Positions 13,402 through 19,310 of a stretch of 23,727 bases of DNA are shown in pieces. Source of the stretch: a virus. The DNA is taken from the IMG/VR virus record IMGVR_UViG_3300007541_000219, positions 1 to 23,727 of that record; one strand, given 5' to 3'. The translations under genes and the position numbers were made by a program. Each line of letters opens with the position of its first letter. Within the stretch, counting starts at the first letter, position 1. Below the pieces are notes generated by a model. The model was not told the origin of the DNA. It searched no databases and saw only the letters and a list, made by a program, of their open reading frames with translations.

Positions 13402-15891
13402 TTATGCCTTTCCTTTTTTAGCATCTGCTAATAGTTTGGTAATCATGTCTGCCGCTTTAAGCGTTTCGGAGTTTTTGATGTTATCTTCTTGTTTGATAAG
13501 GTCTGCGAGGATTTCGACAGCCTTGATAGCCGTTTTTGTATTTCGATCTTTCTCTTTTTCATCAGACTTCAGAGTATTCTCTGCTCCCACTTTGTAAGCA
13601 TCAAGCGCAATCTTCTGTTCTTTTAGATCAAGGTCACGGTTCTTCAACGCACCTTCAGAAGCTTCTTTTGCAAGTTGCGCCTGAATCTTTTGTTTTTCAA
13701 TTTCAAGACGTTGTGCTTCAATAGCAACCATTTGTTGTTCTGGACCACCTCCTTGTTGTGCTGCAGCCATGTTAGCTTGCATGACTTGTTGTGCAGCAGC
13801 AGCCATTACTTGTTCGATTACTTGTGGATTCTGTGCATTAGGATCACCCGGAGGTGCTTCTGCCATCATTTGACGTGTTAGACCATTAACTTGCTCCTCA
13901 TACTTCATTACAATATGTTCTTGAATATTTGCTTGCAATACAGGTGCAATACGTTGCATCATAGGATTACCACCATTAGCAGGATCTTGTAAGAACATTG
14001 TCTTAACTTGAATATGTGCATCATGGTTTTGTCCAGCAAATGCTTTAATAGGCAAGCCTTTAGTTGCAGCTTCAATATCCGTAACAGGATCAAGAGGCTG
14101 TGGTTCAGGCTTCTTAGGTAGAATGCGATCTAGATTAGGAATATTAGCCGCATTCAATAAAGTACGGTTTAGTTCTTCCATATTAAACATTCCCGGTGGG
14201 GCTGTCTGTGCCATTTGTACAGCCATCTGCGTCATCATAAGTCGGTGTGCAGAAGAAGGAATGTTTGGATCTGATACAGGCAAGACATCTACACGACCAT
14301 CAAAGTCGTATTTGAAAATCTTTTCTGTAACACCGGGGACATCGTAGGGGTATTCATCTGGCAAACTTTCGTAATCAATACGTGCCAAAATTTTAAATTC
14401 ATCTTTTTGTGACTTGTGCAAACGCTTATGGATAGCACTAAAGAACTTACTAGAAGCTTCAAGCAGTGCCATGGTTGTACCTACAGGCCCATAGTTAGAA
14501 CCTTCACTGATTACTTGCTCAGTGGTATCTGCAAACTTTTGTCCTGCTGCTGCTACAAACTGTAGCATCTGGAACAAAGTTCCTGATGGTTCTTTATATG
14601 GTAAAGGCACAATAGATTTAGTAAGGTCCATACCAGTTGCTTCAACTTCTTTAAACTCACCGGGAGCAACAGGATCATTATCACCTACAATACGTACACC
14701 TTTTGCCTTAAAGCCACCGGGCAAGTTAGCAAACTGACCAGCATCAATAAGGTTACGCATAGCTGCCGTAGCAGACATAGTAAGATTACCAAGGAAGTGA
14801 ATAAGACCAAGACCATAGAACCCAAAGCCCGGTACAAAACGATAATGAGTAAAGAACATTTTCTTTTGTTTTGTTTCGTCTTCTGGGTCCCAGTTGCGGC
14901 GAATAGAAAGAACTTGACGTGAACTTTCTTCAATAGTTACAATGTAAGGACAAGCCACACCTTCTTCTTCAATGTCCAGATAGCAGTGTTGTTCTAGTAG
15001 AACATACTGCATATCACTATCTGAAGAAGGTGACAGTCCTAAAACTGTATCCATTTTTTCTGTAAGAGCAGATTGTTCTGGTAAATAAGGATCGGGAAGA
15101 TCATTATCCAGATACATACCTGCATTAATTTGACGTGACAGTTCTACAGGGCTGCGATACAACACATGGGTATATCGATCAGCACGGCGTAGATCTGTAG
15201 CATAATAAGACACATAGAACTGGTCAATGGGTACAAACTCACTGACAGGACGATCTACAGATGCATCAAAGTAAATCTTTTTAAAAGCTGAACCAATCAA
15301 GGGCAGGTGAAATAGCATACGTTCAAACTCGTCAAAGTATTCAGGCATCTGTTCAGTCAACTGGTAATTCATAAAGTTGCGAACACGGTTAGCCTGACGC
15401 TGACGGTCTTCCGTAATATCACCGAGAACTTGGGTCTTTACAGGCCCGGAAGCAGGGAATAGTTCTTGACTTGCCCTTGATTGGAACTTGACTGCTGATT
15501 CGATCAGCAATGGGTGTACAGCAGTTGCTGCGCCTTCAAACGGTTCTGTGGTTTCCTGTAGTTTGAGGCCAAGCAAATCAAAGCCACGTTCAAACATGGA
15601 TTCCCATTCAGAACGTGAACTTCTATCTGCTTCATAATTATCATAGATTTCTTGACCGATAGAAGAAAGGATATCTTCATCTAGTTCTTCAGCTAGGTTA
15701 GCATAGAAGTCTGAATCATCTAAACTAAAATCTACTTCAACAACATTATCGTCTGAAGTAAATTCAACTTCTATTTCACCTGTATCTGGATCGACTTCAA
15801 AATTAACATTTGAGTCCATATTTGTTTCAAAGTCCACATTGATAATATTATCTGTTGGAATTTGATCGTTTGGATTTTTTTCTGTAGCCAT
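13402..15891 (-). CDS. Portal protein, P22-like, long form (829 aa)
   Basis: An acidic N-terminus (residues 1-75, Asp/Glu-rich) is followed by the portal core: SIGQEIYDNYEADRSSRSEW, FEGAATAVHPLLIESAVKFQ, then SAFKKIYFDASVDRPVSEFV, PIDQFYVSYYATDLRRADRY and a THVLYRSPVELSRQIN clip/stem region. The MRNLIDAGQFANLPGGFKAK and VRIVGDND region leads to the wing. From about residue 680 a Gln/Glu/Lys-rich helix (IEAQRLEIEKQKIQAQLAKE) forms a barrel-like C-terminus as in P22 gp1. Twelve copies should form the vertex for DNA entry. It lies next to TerL as usual. An AGGGA site precedes ATG; a promoter candidate lies in the 50-nt gap. Confidence 0.88.
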   Translation of the reverse strand: MATEKNPNDQIPTDNIINVDFETNMDSNVNFEVDPDTGEIEVEFTSDDNVVEVDFSLDDSDFYANLAEELDEDILSSIGQEIYDNYEADRSSRSEWESMFERGFDLLGLKLQETTEPFEGAATAVHPLLIESAVKFQSRASQELFPASGPVKTQVLGDITEDRQRQANRVRNFMNYQLTEQMPEYFDEFERMLFHLPLIGSAFKKIYFDASVDRPVSEFVPIDQFYVSYYATDLRRADRYTHVLYRSPVELSRQINAGMYLDNDLPDPYLPEQSALTEKMDTVLGLSPSSDSDMQYVLLEQHCYLDIEEEGVACPYIVTIEESSRQVLSIRRNWDPEDETKQKKMFFTHYRFVPGFGFYGLGLIHFLGNLTMSATAAMRNLIDAGQFANLPGGFKAKGVRIVGDNDPVAPGEFKEVEATGMDLTKSIVPLPYKEPSGTLFQMLQFVAAAGQKFADTTEQVISEGSNYGPVGTTMALLEASSKFFSAIHKRLHKSQKDEFKILARIDYESLPDEYPYDVPGVTEKIFKYDFDGRVDVLPVSDPNIPSSAHRLMMTQMAVQMAQTAPPGMFNMEELNRTLLNAANIPNLDRILPKKPEPQPLDPVTDIEAATKGLPIKAFAGQNHDAHIQVKTMFLQDPANGGNPMMQRIAPVLQANIQEHIVMKYEEQVNGLTRQMMAEAPPGDPNAQNPQVIEQVMAAAAQQVMQANMAAAQQGGGPEQQMVAIEAQRLEIEKQKIQAQLAKEASEGALKNRDLDLKEQKIALDAYKVGAENTLKSDEKEKDRNTKTAIKAVEILADLIKQEDNIKNSETLKAADMITKLLADAKKGKA

Positions 15892-15927
15892 AGTTTTCCC
15901 TGCTTATAAAGTTAATATTCAACTATC

Positions 15928-15961
15928 CCTATATTATATACTCAAGTTCTCCAATATGCAA
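15928..15961 (-). promoter_or_regulatory. Candidate promoter before the portal gene
   Basis: On the minus strand TTGCAT (15956-15961) is followed after 17 nt by a perfect TATAAT (15933-15938) that continues as TATAATATAGG, the same 11-mer as after the capsid gene. It overlaps the TerL 3' end and would start RNA about 35 nt before the portal ATG. The -35 is weak (3/6), so an activator or a phage-specific element may be involved. Confidence 0.5.
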
Positions 15962-17507
15962 CACGCTTTTGTCTTCTATAATTAACATCGTCTTCCCAAT
16001 CAGGATCTTCTGGATGTCTAAGGTTCCAGCTATCTTTCATATAATGAATAGCCATAGTCATACAGTCAACTTGGTCATCATGTGCGCCATTCGGAAATGA
16101 CATACATTCTGAAAACAAATCGTCTGCCCATACTCTGTCATTAGGTAACCATACACGTCCTGCTTCCATCATTGGTGTAGATGCGTATACACGTGCCACC
16201 TTGTCCCTGTCTGGAAGATAGTCAAGCACAGGAAGCCCTGCCCTACGCATATCCTGCAGCAAAGACTGACCCGAAGCTTTCTTTTCTATAATACAAATAT
16301 CCGGTCTGTACTGTGCGTATAGTTCCTGTGCCAGCCTACGAAGTTCAGGATATTCAAATCTTCCTCTTACATTTCCTAATAGAATAAGATTAGAAGTAAC
16401 ATATTCACCACCATATCCATCTTCTTCATAATTATTAAAGATACCCCAAGTCTGAATTACACTATAGTCAGCCGTTCTACTTGTACTAAATGCTGTATCA
16501 TATGTCTGAATAATAAAGTCACAGCTTGGTGGATCTTCATAATCCCACCACTTAAACCATTTCTTTTTAATAATACCACCATCATCAGGACTTGGATCTT
16601 GCATATACAAAGCATTCCAGTATCTACTACCATTAGATGCACGTATTTCCTGCTCATCCAGTTTTAGTATTTCATCTGATTTCCATTCTGGAAAGTATGA
16701 AGTTCCTACTGGTAAACCAAGTAACTCTGCTGCTGGCTCATCTAGCCATGCAGGTATAGATATAACTTCCCAAGGATACTTGGATTCTTCTACTGCTGAT
16801 TCCTGCTTTAACAACCATCCACACAGGTCATCATAATGATACCGTGTGTTGATAATAATGATGGCTCCATTGGGCATGATACGTGTACGTAAACCTGCAG
16901 GATACCATTCCTTAATATATCTACGTCCTGCTTCACTGAAGCTGTCTTCTTCAGACATCACGTCATCAAGTAATGCTACGTGTGCGCCACGACCTGCAAC
17001 CTGACTACGTACACCTGCTGCATAGTAAGAACCATTCTTATTCGTCTTCCACTTACCTGCTGCCTTAACGTCACTGCGAAGGGACACACCACGAAAGATC
17101 CTTTGAAACTTTTCTGTGTTTACTATGTCTCTTACCGATCTACCAAAGTCACTGGCAAGCTGATCACTGTGTGATACCGACATAATCTCGTGATTAGCAT
17201 AGTTTCCTATGTACCATGCAGGAAATAGCTTGCTGCATATAAGTGATTTAGATGAACGTGGTGGCAGAAAGACCATAAGTCTTTTTACATTCCCTTCTAC
17301 CACACCTTGTAACTTTGAACACAATAGTTCAATATGCCTACCCATTTCAAAGTCAGACACAAGTGTAGGCGCAAATAACTTTACAAATGTCAAAAAGTCG
17401 TCACGTGCTGCTTTATGTATATACTTATTCATAGAATCTTTTAAATTAATATAAGACCCCATACCAGATAGTTCTGGTAATACTCCTGTATCATGTGTAT
17501 CTAACAT
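15942..17507 (-). CDS. terL: Terminase large subunit (521 aa)
   Basis: The N-terminal ATPase has a variant Walker A, PPRSSKS at 82-88, a Walker B HVALLDD at 176-182, and a coupling motif in IIIINTRYHYDDL at about 217-228. The C-terminal RuvC-like nuclease has D337 (TYDTAF), E408 (CIIEKKASG) and D478 (GAHDDQVD), the acidic triad expected for two-metal cleavage. Full length for the family, so probably active. It translocates DNA through the portal encoded next to it and cuts the concatemer. Its ATG directly follows the 66-aa stop (TAAATG), with AAAGG about 13 nt upstream. No small terminase subunit is recognisable in the window. Confidence 0.93.
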   Translation of the reverse strand: MLDTHDTGVLPELSGMGSYINLKDSMNKYIHKAARDDFLTFVKLFAPTLVSDFEMGRHIELLCSKLQGVVEGNVKRLMVFLPPRSSKSLICSKLFPAWYIGNYANHEIMSVSHSDQLASDFGRSVRDIVNTEKFQRIFRGVSLRSDVKAAGKWKTNKNGSYYAAGVRSQVAGRGAHVALLDDVMSEEDSFSEAGRRYIKEWYPAGLRTRIMPNGAIIIINTRYHYDDLCGWLLKQESAVEESKYPWEVISIPAWLDEPAAELLGLPVGTSYFPEWKSDEILKLDEQEIRASNGSRYWNALYMQDPSPDDGGIIKKKWFKWWDYEDPPSCDFIIQTYDTAFSTSRTADYSVIQTWGIFNNYEEDGYGGEYVTSNLILLGNVRGRFEYPELRRLAQELYAQYRPDICIIEKKASGQSLLQDMRRAGLPVLDYLPDRDKVARVYASTPMMEAGRVWLPNDRVWADDLFSECMSFPNGAHDDQVDCMTMAIHYMKDSWNLRHPEDPDWEDDVNYRRQKRVAYWRT

Positions 17508-17708
17508 TTATGCTGCTGTACCTTTTTCTATATTACACTGTACTTCTAAAGTTATTACTGGTGGTGTGCTTTCTTCAGACACAAAGTCCTGCATCATTTC
17601 TGCACTACGTGCCATACATTCTACCTGTGTTTTGTAAGGCCCACGTTTATCATGCAATTCTACACATTCTGTGTTGATCATGCAAACTATAATTATTGCT
17701 TTGTACAT
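17508..17708 (-). CDS. Small Cys-rich protein with hydrophobic start (66 aa)
   Basis: First gene of the leftward operon. It begins MYKAIIIVCMINTECVELHD, then KRGPYKTQVECMARSAEMMQ and ends near CNIEKGTAA. The order C-x-E-L-x-D...GPY.T..EC..R...M followed by a late Cys is a small-protein pattern I have seen in marine and cyanophages. The uncharged hydrophobic stretch after one Lys may be a short signal sequence, placing it in the periplasm with disulphides. The 61-aa protein near 4.6 kb has a related layout. An AAAGGAA site lies 8 nt before ATG. Function unknown; a small terminase role is unlikely given the size and Cys content. Confidence 0.65.
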   Translation of the reverse strand: MYKAIIIVCMINTECVELHDKRGPYKTQVECMARSAEMMQDFVSEESTPPVITLEVQCNIEKGTAA

Positions 17709-17733
17709 TTTTTATTCCTTTCTTGATTTTTTT

Positions 17734-17762
17734 ATTGTAACACACTTGCATAAGTTTTAAAA
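17734..17762 (-). promoter_or_regulatory. Candidate promoter of the leftward (virion) operon
   Basis: An extended -10 (TGT then TACAAT at 17734-17739, minus strand) stands 25 nt before the 66-aa ATG. The -35 position (17757-17762, TTTTAA) is poor, in keeping with an extended -10 type or with activation. It overlaps the -35 of a possible rightward promoter at 17746-17774. Confidence 0.4.
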
Positions 17763-17880
17763 ATATGTTATTTTACTACTAAGTTTCCAAAGGTAAATAC
17801 CTACCCGACACAGCAACACACATAGTTATATAGTTAAGTGAAGTTCGTATAAGTTAATTAAACTTGTACGAACTTTTTTT
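17746..17880 (+). ncRNA. Possible ~100-nt rightward RNA ending in an intrinsic terminator
   Basis: TTGCAT (17746-17751), a 17-nt spacer and TATTTT (17769-17774) form a possible rightward promoter; transcription from near 17781 would end at the terminator at 17880. No ORF with a ribosome site lies between. The stretch contains the near-palindrome AGGTA-AA-TACCT (17791-17802). This is an inference from an otherwise purposeless terminator; the promoter match is only fair. Confidence 0.3.
17841..17880 (+). terminator. Rightward intrinsic terminator in the divergent region
   Basis: Arms 17841-17855 and 17861-17875 form a 15-bp stem with one G-U pair and a 5-nt loop (AATTA), followed by T residues to 17880. 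The opposite strand lacks a T-run after the stem, so it acts rightward. No rightward gene lies before it in the window. Confidence 0.85.
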
Positions 17881-18015
17881 ATAATCTTTTCCTACCAACT
17901 AATTAGCCCCGATGAAAGTCCCTTTAATTTTTTTAAATATATGTCAGGGTCATATATATAATATAAATAAACCTGCATTTTTTTGGTGGGGGTTCTGAAC
18001 AAATCTTTATAGATT

Positions 18016-18031
18016 TGTCAGAAAATTGACA
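18016..18031. promoter_or_regulatory. Operator-like palindrome 1 (TGTCA-N6-TGACA)
   Basis: TGTCA-GAAAAT-TGACA; the arms extend to 7 bp (TTTGTCA / TGACAAA). One of four sites of identical 16-bp geometry in this region. Dyad half-sites of this size usually bind a dimeric helix-turn-helix regulator. Confidence 0.65.
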
Positions 18032-18044
18032 AAGAATCCTTTTC

Positions 18045-18060
18045 TGTCAAGGAATTGACA
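18045..18060. promoter_or_regulatory. Operator-like palindrome 2 (TGTCA-N6-TGACA)
   Basis: TGTCA-AGGAAT-TGACA, with outer C/G and inner A/T pairs giving arms CTGTCAA / TTGACAG. Centre-to-centre distance from palindrome 1 is 29 bp. Confidence 0.65.
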
Positions 18061-18118
18061 GCAGATTGGCAAAGATTAACTAGTTTTTGGTTAGTTTTCA
18101 TAGACAAAGTGTTGATAA

Positions 18119-18134
18119 TGTCAAAAACATGACA
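18119..18134. promoter_or_regulatory. Operator-like palindrome 3 (TGTCA-N6-TGACA)
   Basis: TGTCA-AAAACA-TGACA, arms extended by one A/T pair. Its right end is the first base of the small ATAGCC-AAA-GGCTAT hairpin (18134-18148). Confidence 0.65.
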
Positions 18135-18195
18135 TAGCCAAAGGCTATCCGGTCTATCCAAATCCCCATGGTATCCATCCCCAAATCACTGAAAA

Positions 18196-18248
18196 CAATA
18201 GATTATTTAATTCATAACAGAGTTATGAATAAATTAAATAATCTATTG
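18196..18248. repeat. Bulged hairpin A
   Basis: A perfect 15-bp outer stem (18196-18210 with 18234-18248), an 8-bp inner stem (18211-18218 with 18222-18229), a 3-nt loop AGA and a 4-nt bulge TAAA on the 3' arm only. The core matches hairpin B at 18386-18436, but the outer eight base pairs differ in sequence while remaining paired. Confidence 0.8.
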
Positions 18249-18273
18249 AATTGGCAAAACTCAATCATCATTC

Positions 18274-18289
18274 CGTCAAATCTTTGACA
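18274..18289. promoter_or_regulatory. Operator-like palindrome 4 (CGTCA-N6-TGACA)
   Basis: CGTCA-AATCTT-TGACA keeps the 16-bp geometry with one outer mismatch and two extra inner pairs (GTCAAA / TTTGAC). Its right half is a perfect TTGACA, and GATGAT lies 17 nt downstream (18307-18312), so it may cover a rightward promoter. Confidence 0.6.
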
Positions 18290-18370
18290 AGCTTTTGACG
18301 ATCCGTGATGATCGTTTTGATGATCGTTTTGTTGTGTTTTCACCCGGCAAATCATCATCGAAAAAATCGT

Positions 18371-18399
18371 TTGACAACCAAAAATAAAACCCCTATTTA
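18371..18399 (+). promoter_or_regulatory. Candidate early rightward promoter
   Basis: A consensus -35 TTGACA (18371-18376) is followed after 17 nt by TATTTA (18394-18399), which is a poor -10 and lies in the 5' arm of hairpin B. If used, RNA would start near 18406, about 85 nt before the first rightward gene. Confidence 0.35.
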
Positions 18400-18436
18400 A
18401 TTCATACGAAGTATGAATAAATTAAATAGGGGTTTT
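18386..18436. repeat. Bulged hairpin B
   Basis: A perfect 15-bp outer stem (18386-18400 with 18422-18436), a 7-bp inner stem (18401-18407 with 18411-18417), loop GAA and the same 4-nt TAAA bulge on the 3' arm as in hairpin A. The outer eight pairs are AAAACCCC/GGGGTTTT here against CAATAGAT/ATCTATTG in A. Short flanks after the stem (ATTG-C--AA, later TCAATCAT) also resemble those of A, so the two are diverged copies. Confidence 0.8.
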
Positions 18437-18490
18437 AAATTGCCGAAAAATTTATTCAATCAATCATGTTTGCGAAAGGAACACAACGAC

Positions 18491-18808
18491 ATGAAAAATT
18501 CAGGTTATCAATTGATCAAATACGCAATCAATCACATGGGTTTTGAAGTATCCGTTCAAGATCCTGAAGATTGCGACAATGTTTTCTATCGTGGCAAAAG
18601 CATTGCCAAGGCATGGGAAGAGGCACAATGCATGGATTGGATAGCGTTGGAATTTTACCATATCGATCCGATATCCGGTGAAGAAACCTATGCTGGCTGG
18701 GCAAGCCTGATACATGGCAATCAGCCGAATGAAACTGTATCGGATTATTCCGGTAGCGACTATGCCAATTGGATTGATACATTCTGGAATGATCCTGAAT
18801 ATTGGTAA
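18491..18808 (+). CDS. First rightward gene: very acidic protein (105 aa)
   Basis: The start at 18491 (MKNSGYQLIKYAINHMGFEV) is preferred because AAAGGA lies about 10 nt upstream; an earlier in-frame ATG at 18413 lies inside hairpin B. The protein has 18 Asp/Glu against 5 Lys/Arg, and residues 41-105 contain no Lys or Arg at all while rich in Trp and Tyr (YAGWASLIHGNQPNETVSDY). The GWAxxI...P.ETVxDY part resembles small phage proteins of unknown function (recalled). Being first in the presumed early operon and strongly acidic, it could be a DNA mimic or host inhibitor, as T7 Ocr is; that is inference, since no sequence similarity to Ocr is seen. Confidence 0.8.
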   Translation: MKNSGYQLIKYAINHMGFEVSVQDPEDCDNVFYRGKSIAKAWEEAQCMDWIALEFYHIDPISGEETYAGWASLIHGNQPNETVSDYSGSDYANWIDTFWNDPEYW

Positions 18809-18821
18809 AATCTGGTAACAA

Positions 18822-18875
18822 TTAGAACAGGGAATAATATACCCTTTAGGGTATATATATTATTCCCTGTTCTAA
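18822..18875 (+). repeat. Bulged hairpin C (possible terminator)
   Basis: A perfect 19-bp outer stem (18822-18840 with 18857-18875), a 4-bp inner stem ACCC/GGGT, a 4-nt loop TTTA and a 4-nt bulge ATAT again only on the 3' arm. It starts 14 nt after the acidic gene stop and is followed by a T-rich run (18881-18890), so it may end or protect that mRNA. Its sequence is unrelated to hairpins A and B but the architecture is the same. Confidence 0.75.
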
Positions 18876-18968
18876 ATATTCATTTTTTCATTTTCCGAAT
18901 AGCCTATCCTCATGGGGCTTTGTACCATGATCAGCCACGGTTGGTAGGCGTAGTGTACTGACGACACT

Positions 18969-19064
18969 TCCTGATCACGAAGTAAAACTGATCATCACAA
19001 GGCGAAGCAAGGCCTAACTTGCATGGACTACATCCTGATCACGATGTAAAACTGATCATCACAA
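18969..19064 (+). repeat. Pair of 32-nt TGATCA repeats with covarying stem
   Basis: Copies at 18969-19000 and 19033-19064 (period 64) differ at one base. That base is in a 5-bp stem around a CTGATCAC loop: ACTTC/GAAGT in copy 1 (18966-18970 with 18979-18983), ACATC/GATGT in copy 2 (19030-19034 with 19043-19047), so the change is compensated. Each copy holds a second TGATCA further on. Confidence 0.75.
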
Positions 19065-19074
19065 CAACGGCAAC

Positions 19075-19310
19075 GATTAGAAGGGATCATGCCATGATGT
19101 ATGTTTGTTCAAAAGAAAAAAGAAAGCTTTCTAATGCTTGCTATCAAAAGCTTGATACATTAGAACGGCTTGATAAATTCGCTGACAAATATGAATATCT
19201 TTTTGGATATGTTGTTAGTGGATTAGACGGCGAAAAATTTATCAATCACAATGGTAAATTCATTCGCCTTAACTCAACGGCTAATTGATTAGAAGGGATC
19301 ATTGCCATGA
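19075..19310 (+). repeat. Duplicated leader with ribosome site before two genes
   Basis: The 23 nt at 19075-19097 recur at 19287-19310 with one inserted T. Each ends in an ATG (19094 and 19307) and contains AAGGG about 10 nt before it. The duplication fixes the start codons of both genes and suggests the leader was copied together with a gene or under selection for translation control. Confidence 0.8.
19094..19288 (+). CDS. Small unknown protein (64 aa)
   Basis: Start chosen at 19094 because the copied leader with AAGGG places ATG there, as for the GP88-like gene; a longer frame from 19019 would run through the repeat region. It begins MMYVCSKEKRKLSNACYQKL, then DTLERLDKFADKYEYLFGYV and ends NGKFIRLNSTAN. 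A central charged helix is followed by a short beta part. No family is recognised. Its stop TGA lies within the start of the next leader. Confidence 0.65.
   Translation: MMYVCSKEKRKLSNACYQKLDTLERLDKFADKYEYLFGYVVSGLDGEKFINHNGKFIRLNSTAN

Larger units (their letters stand above)
17709..18490. other. Divergent non-coding control region
   Basis: About 780 nt lie between the leftward and rightward operons with no convincing CDS. It is AT-rich and holds a leftward promoter candidate, a rightward terminator with a possible short RNA before it, four 16-bp palindromes, two related bulged hairpins, a 12-bp tandem repeat (18307-18318 and 18319-18330), and a small hairpin ATAGCC-AAA-GGCTAT (18134-18148) that touches the third palindrome. 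No DnaA box was noticed. It may combine a transcription switch with a replication origin; neither is proven. Confidence 0.75.
18809..19093. other. Structured non-coding stretch between early genes
   Basis: This 285-nt gap holds bulged hairpin C, a pair of 32-nt repeats with TGATCA sites, and the first copy of a 23-nt leader before ATG 19094. No tRNA cloverleaf was found. Only a tiny unsupported frame (11 codons, from 18913) was seen. It could be an untranslated regulatory RNA or a lost gene. Confidence 0.65.

Noticed and set aside
13157-13597. 146-codon plus-strand frame
   Set aside because: Lies antisense to the 323-aa gene and the portal C-terminus without ribosome site or family pattern.
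17957-17962. Plus-strand TATAAT followed by ATAAATAA
   Set aside because: No -35-like hexamer at 16-18 nt and the sequence is simply AT-rich; not listed as a promoter.
18190-18900. Retron-like msr/msd region because of paired hairpins
   Set aside because: No reverse transcriptase or other retron gene is found in the window, and no msr/msd a1/a2 arrangement fits.
18900-19070. Possible tRNA or tmRNA-like gene
   Set aside because: No cloverleaf, T-loop or anticodon arm could be laid out; the structure is explained better by the TGATCA repeats.
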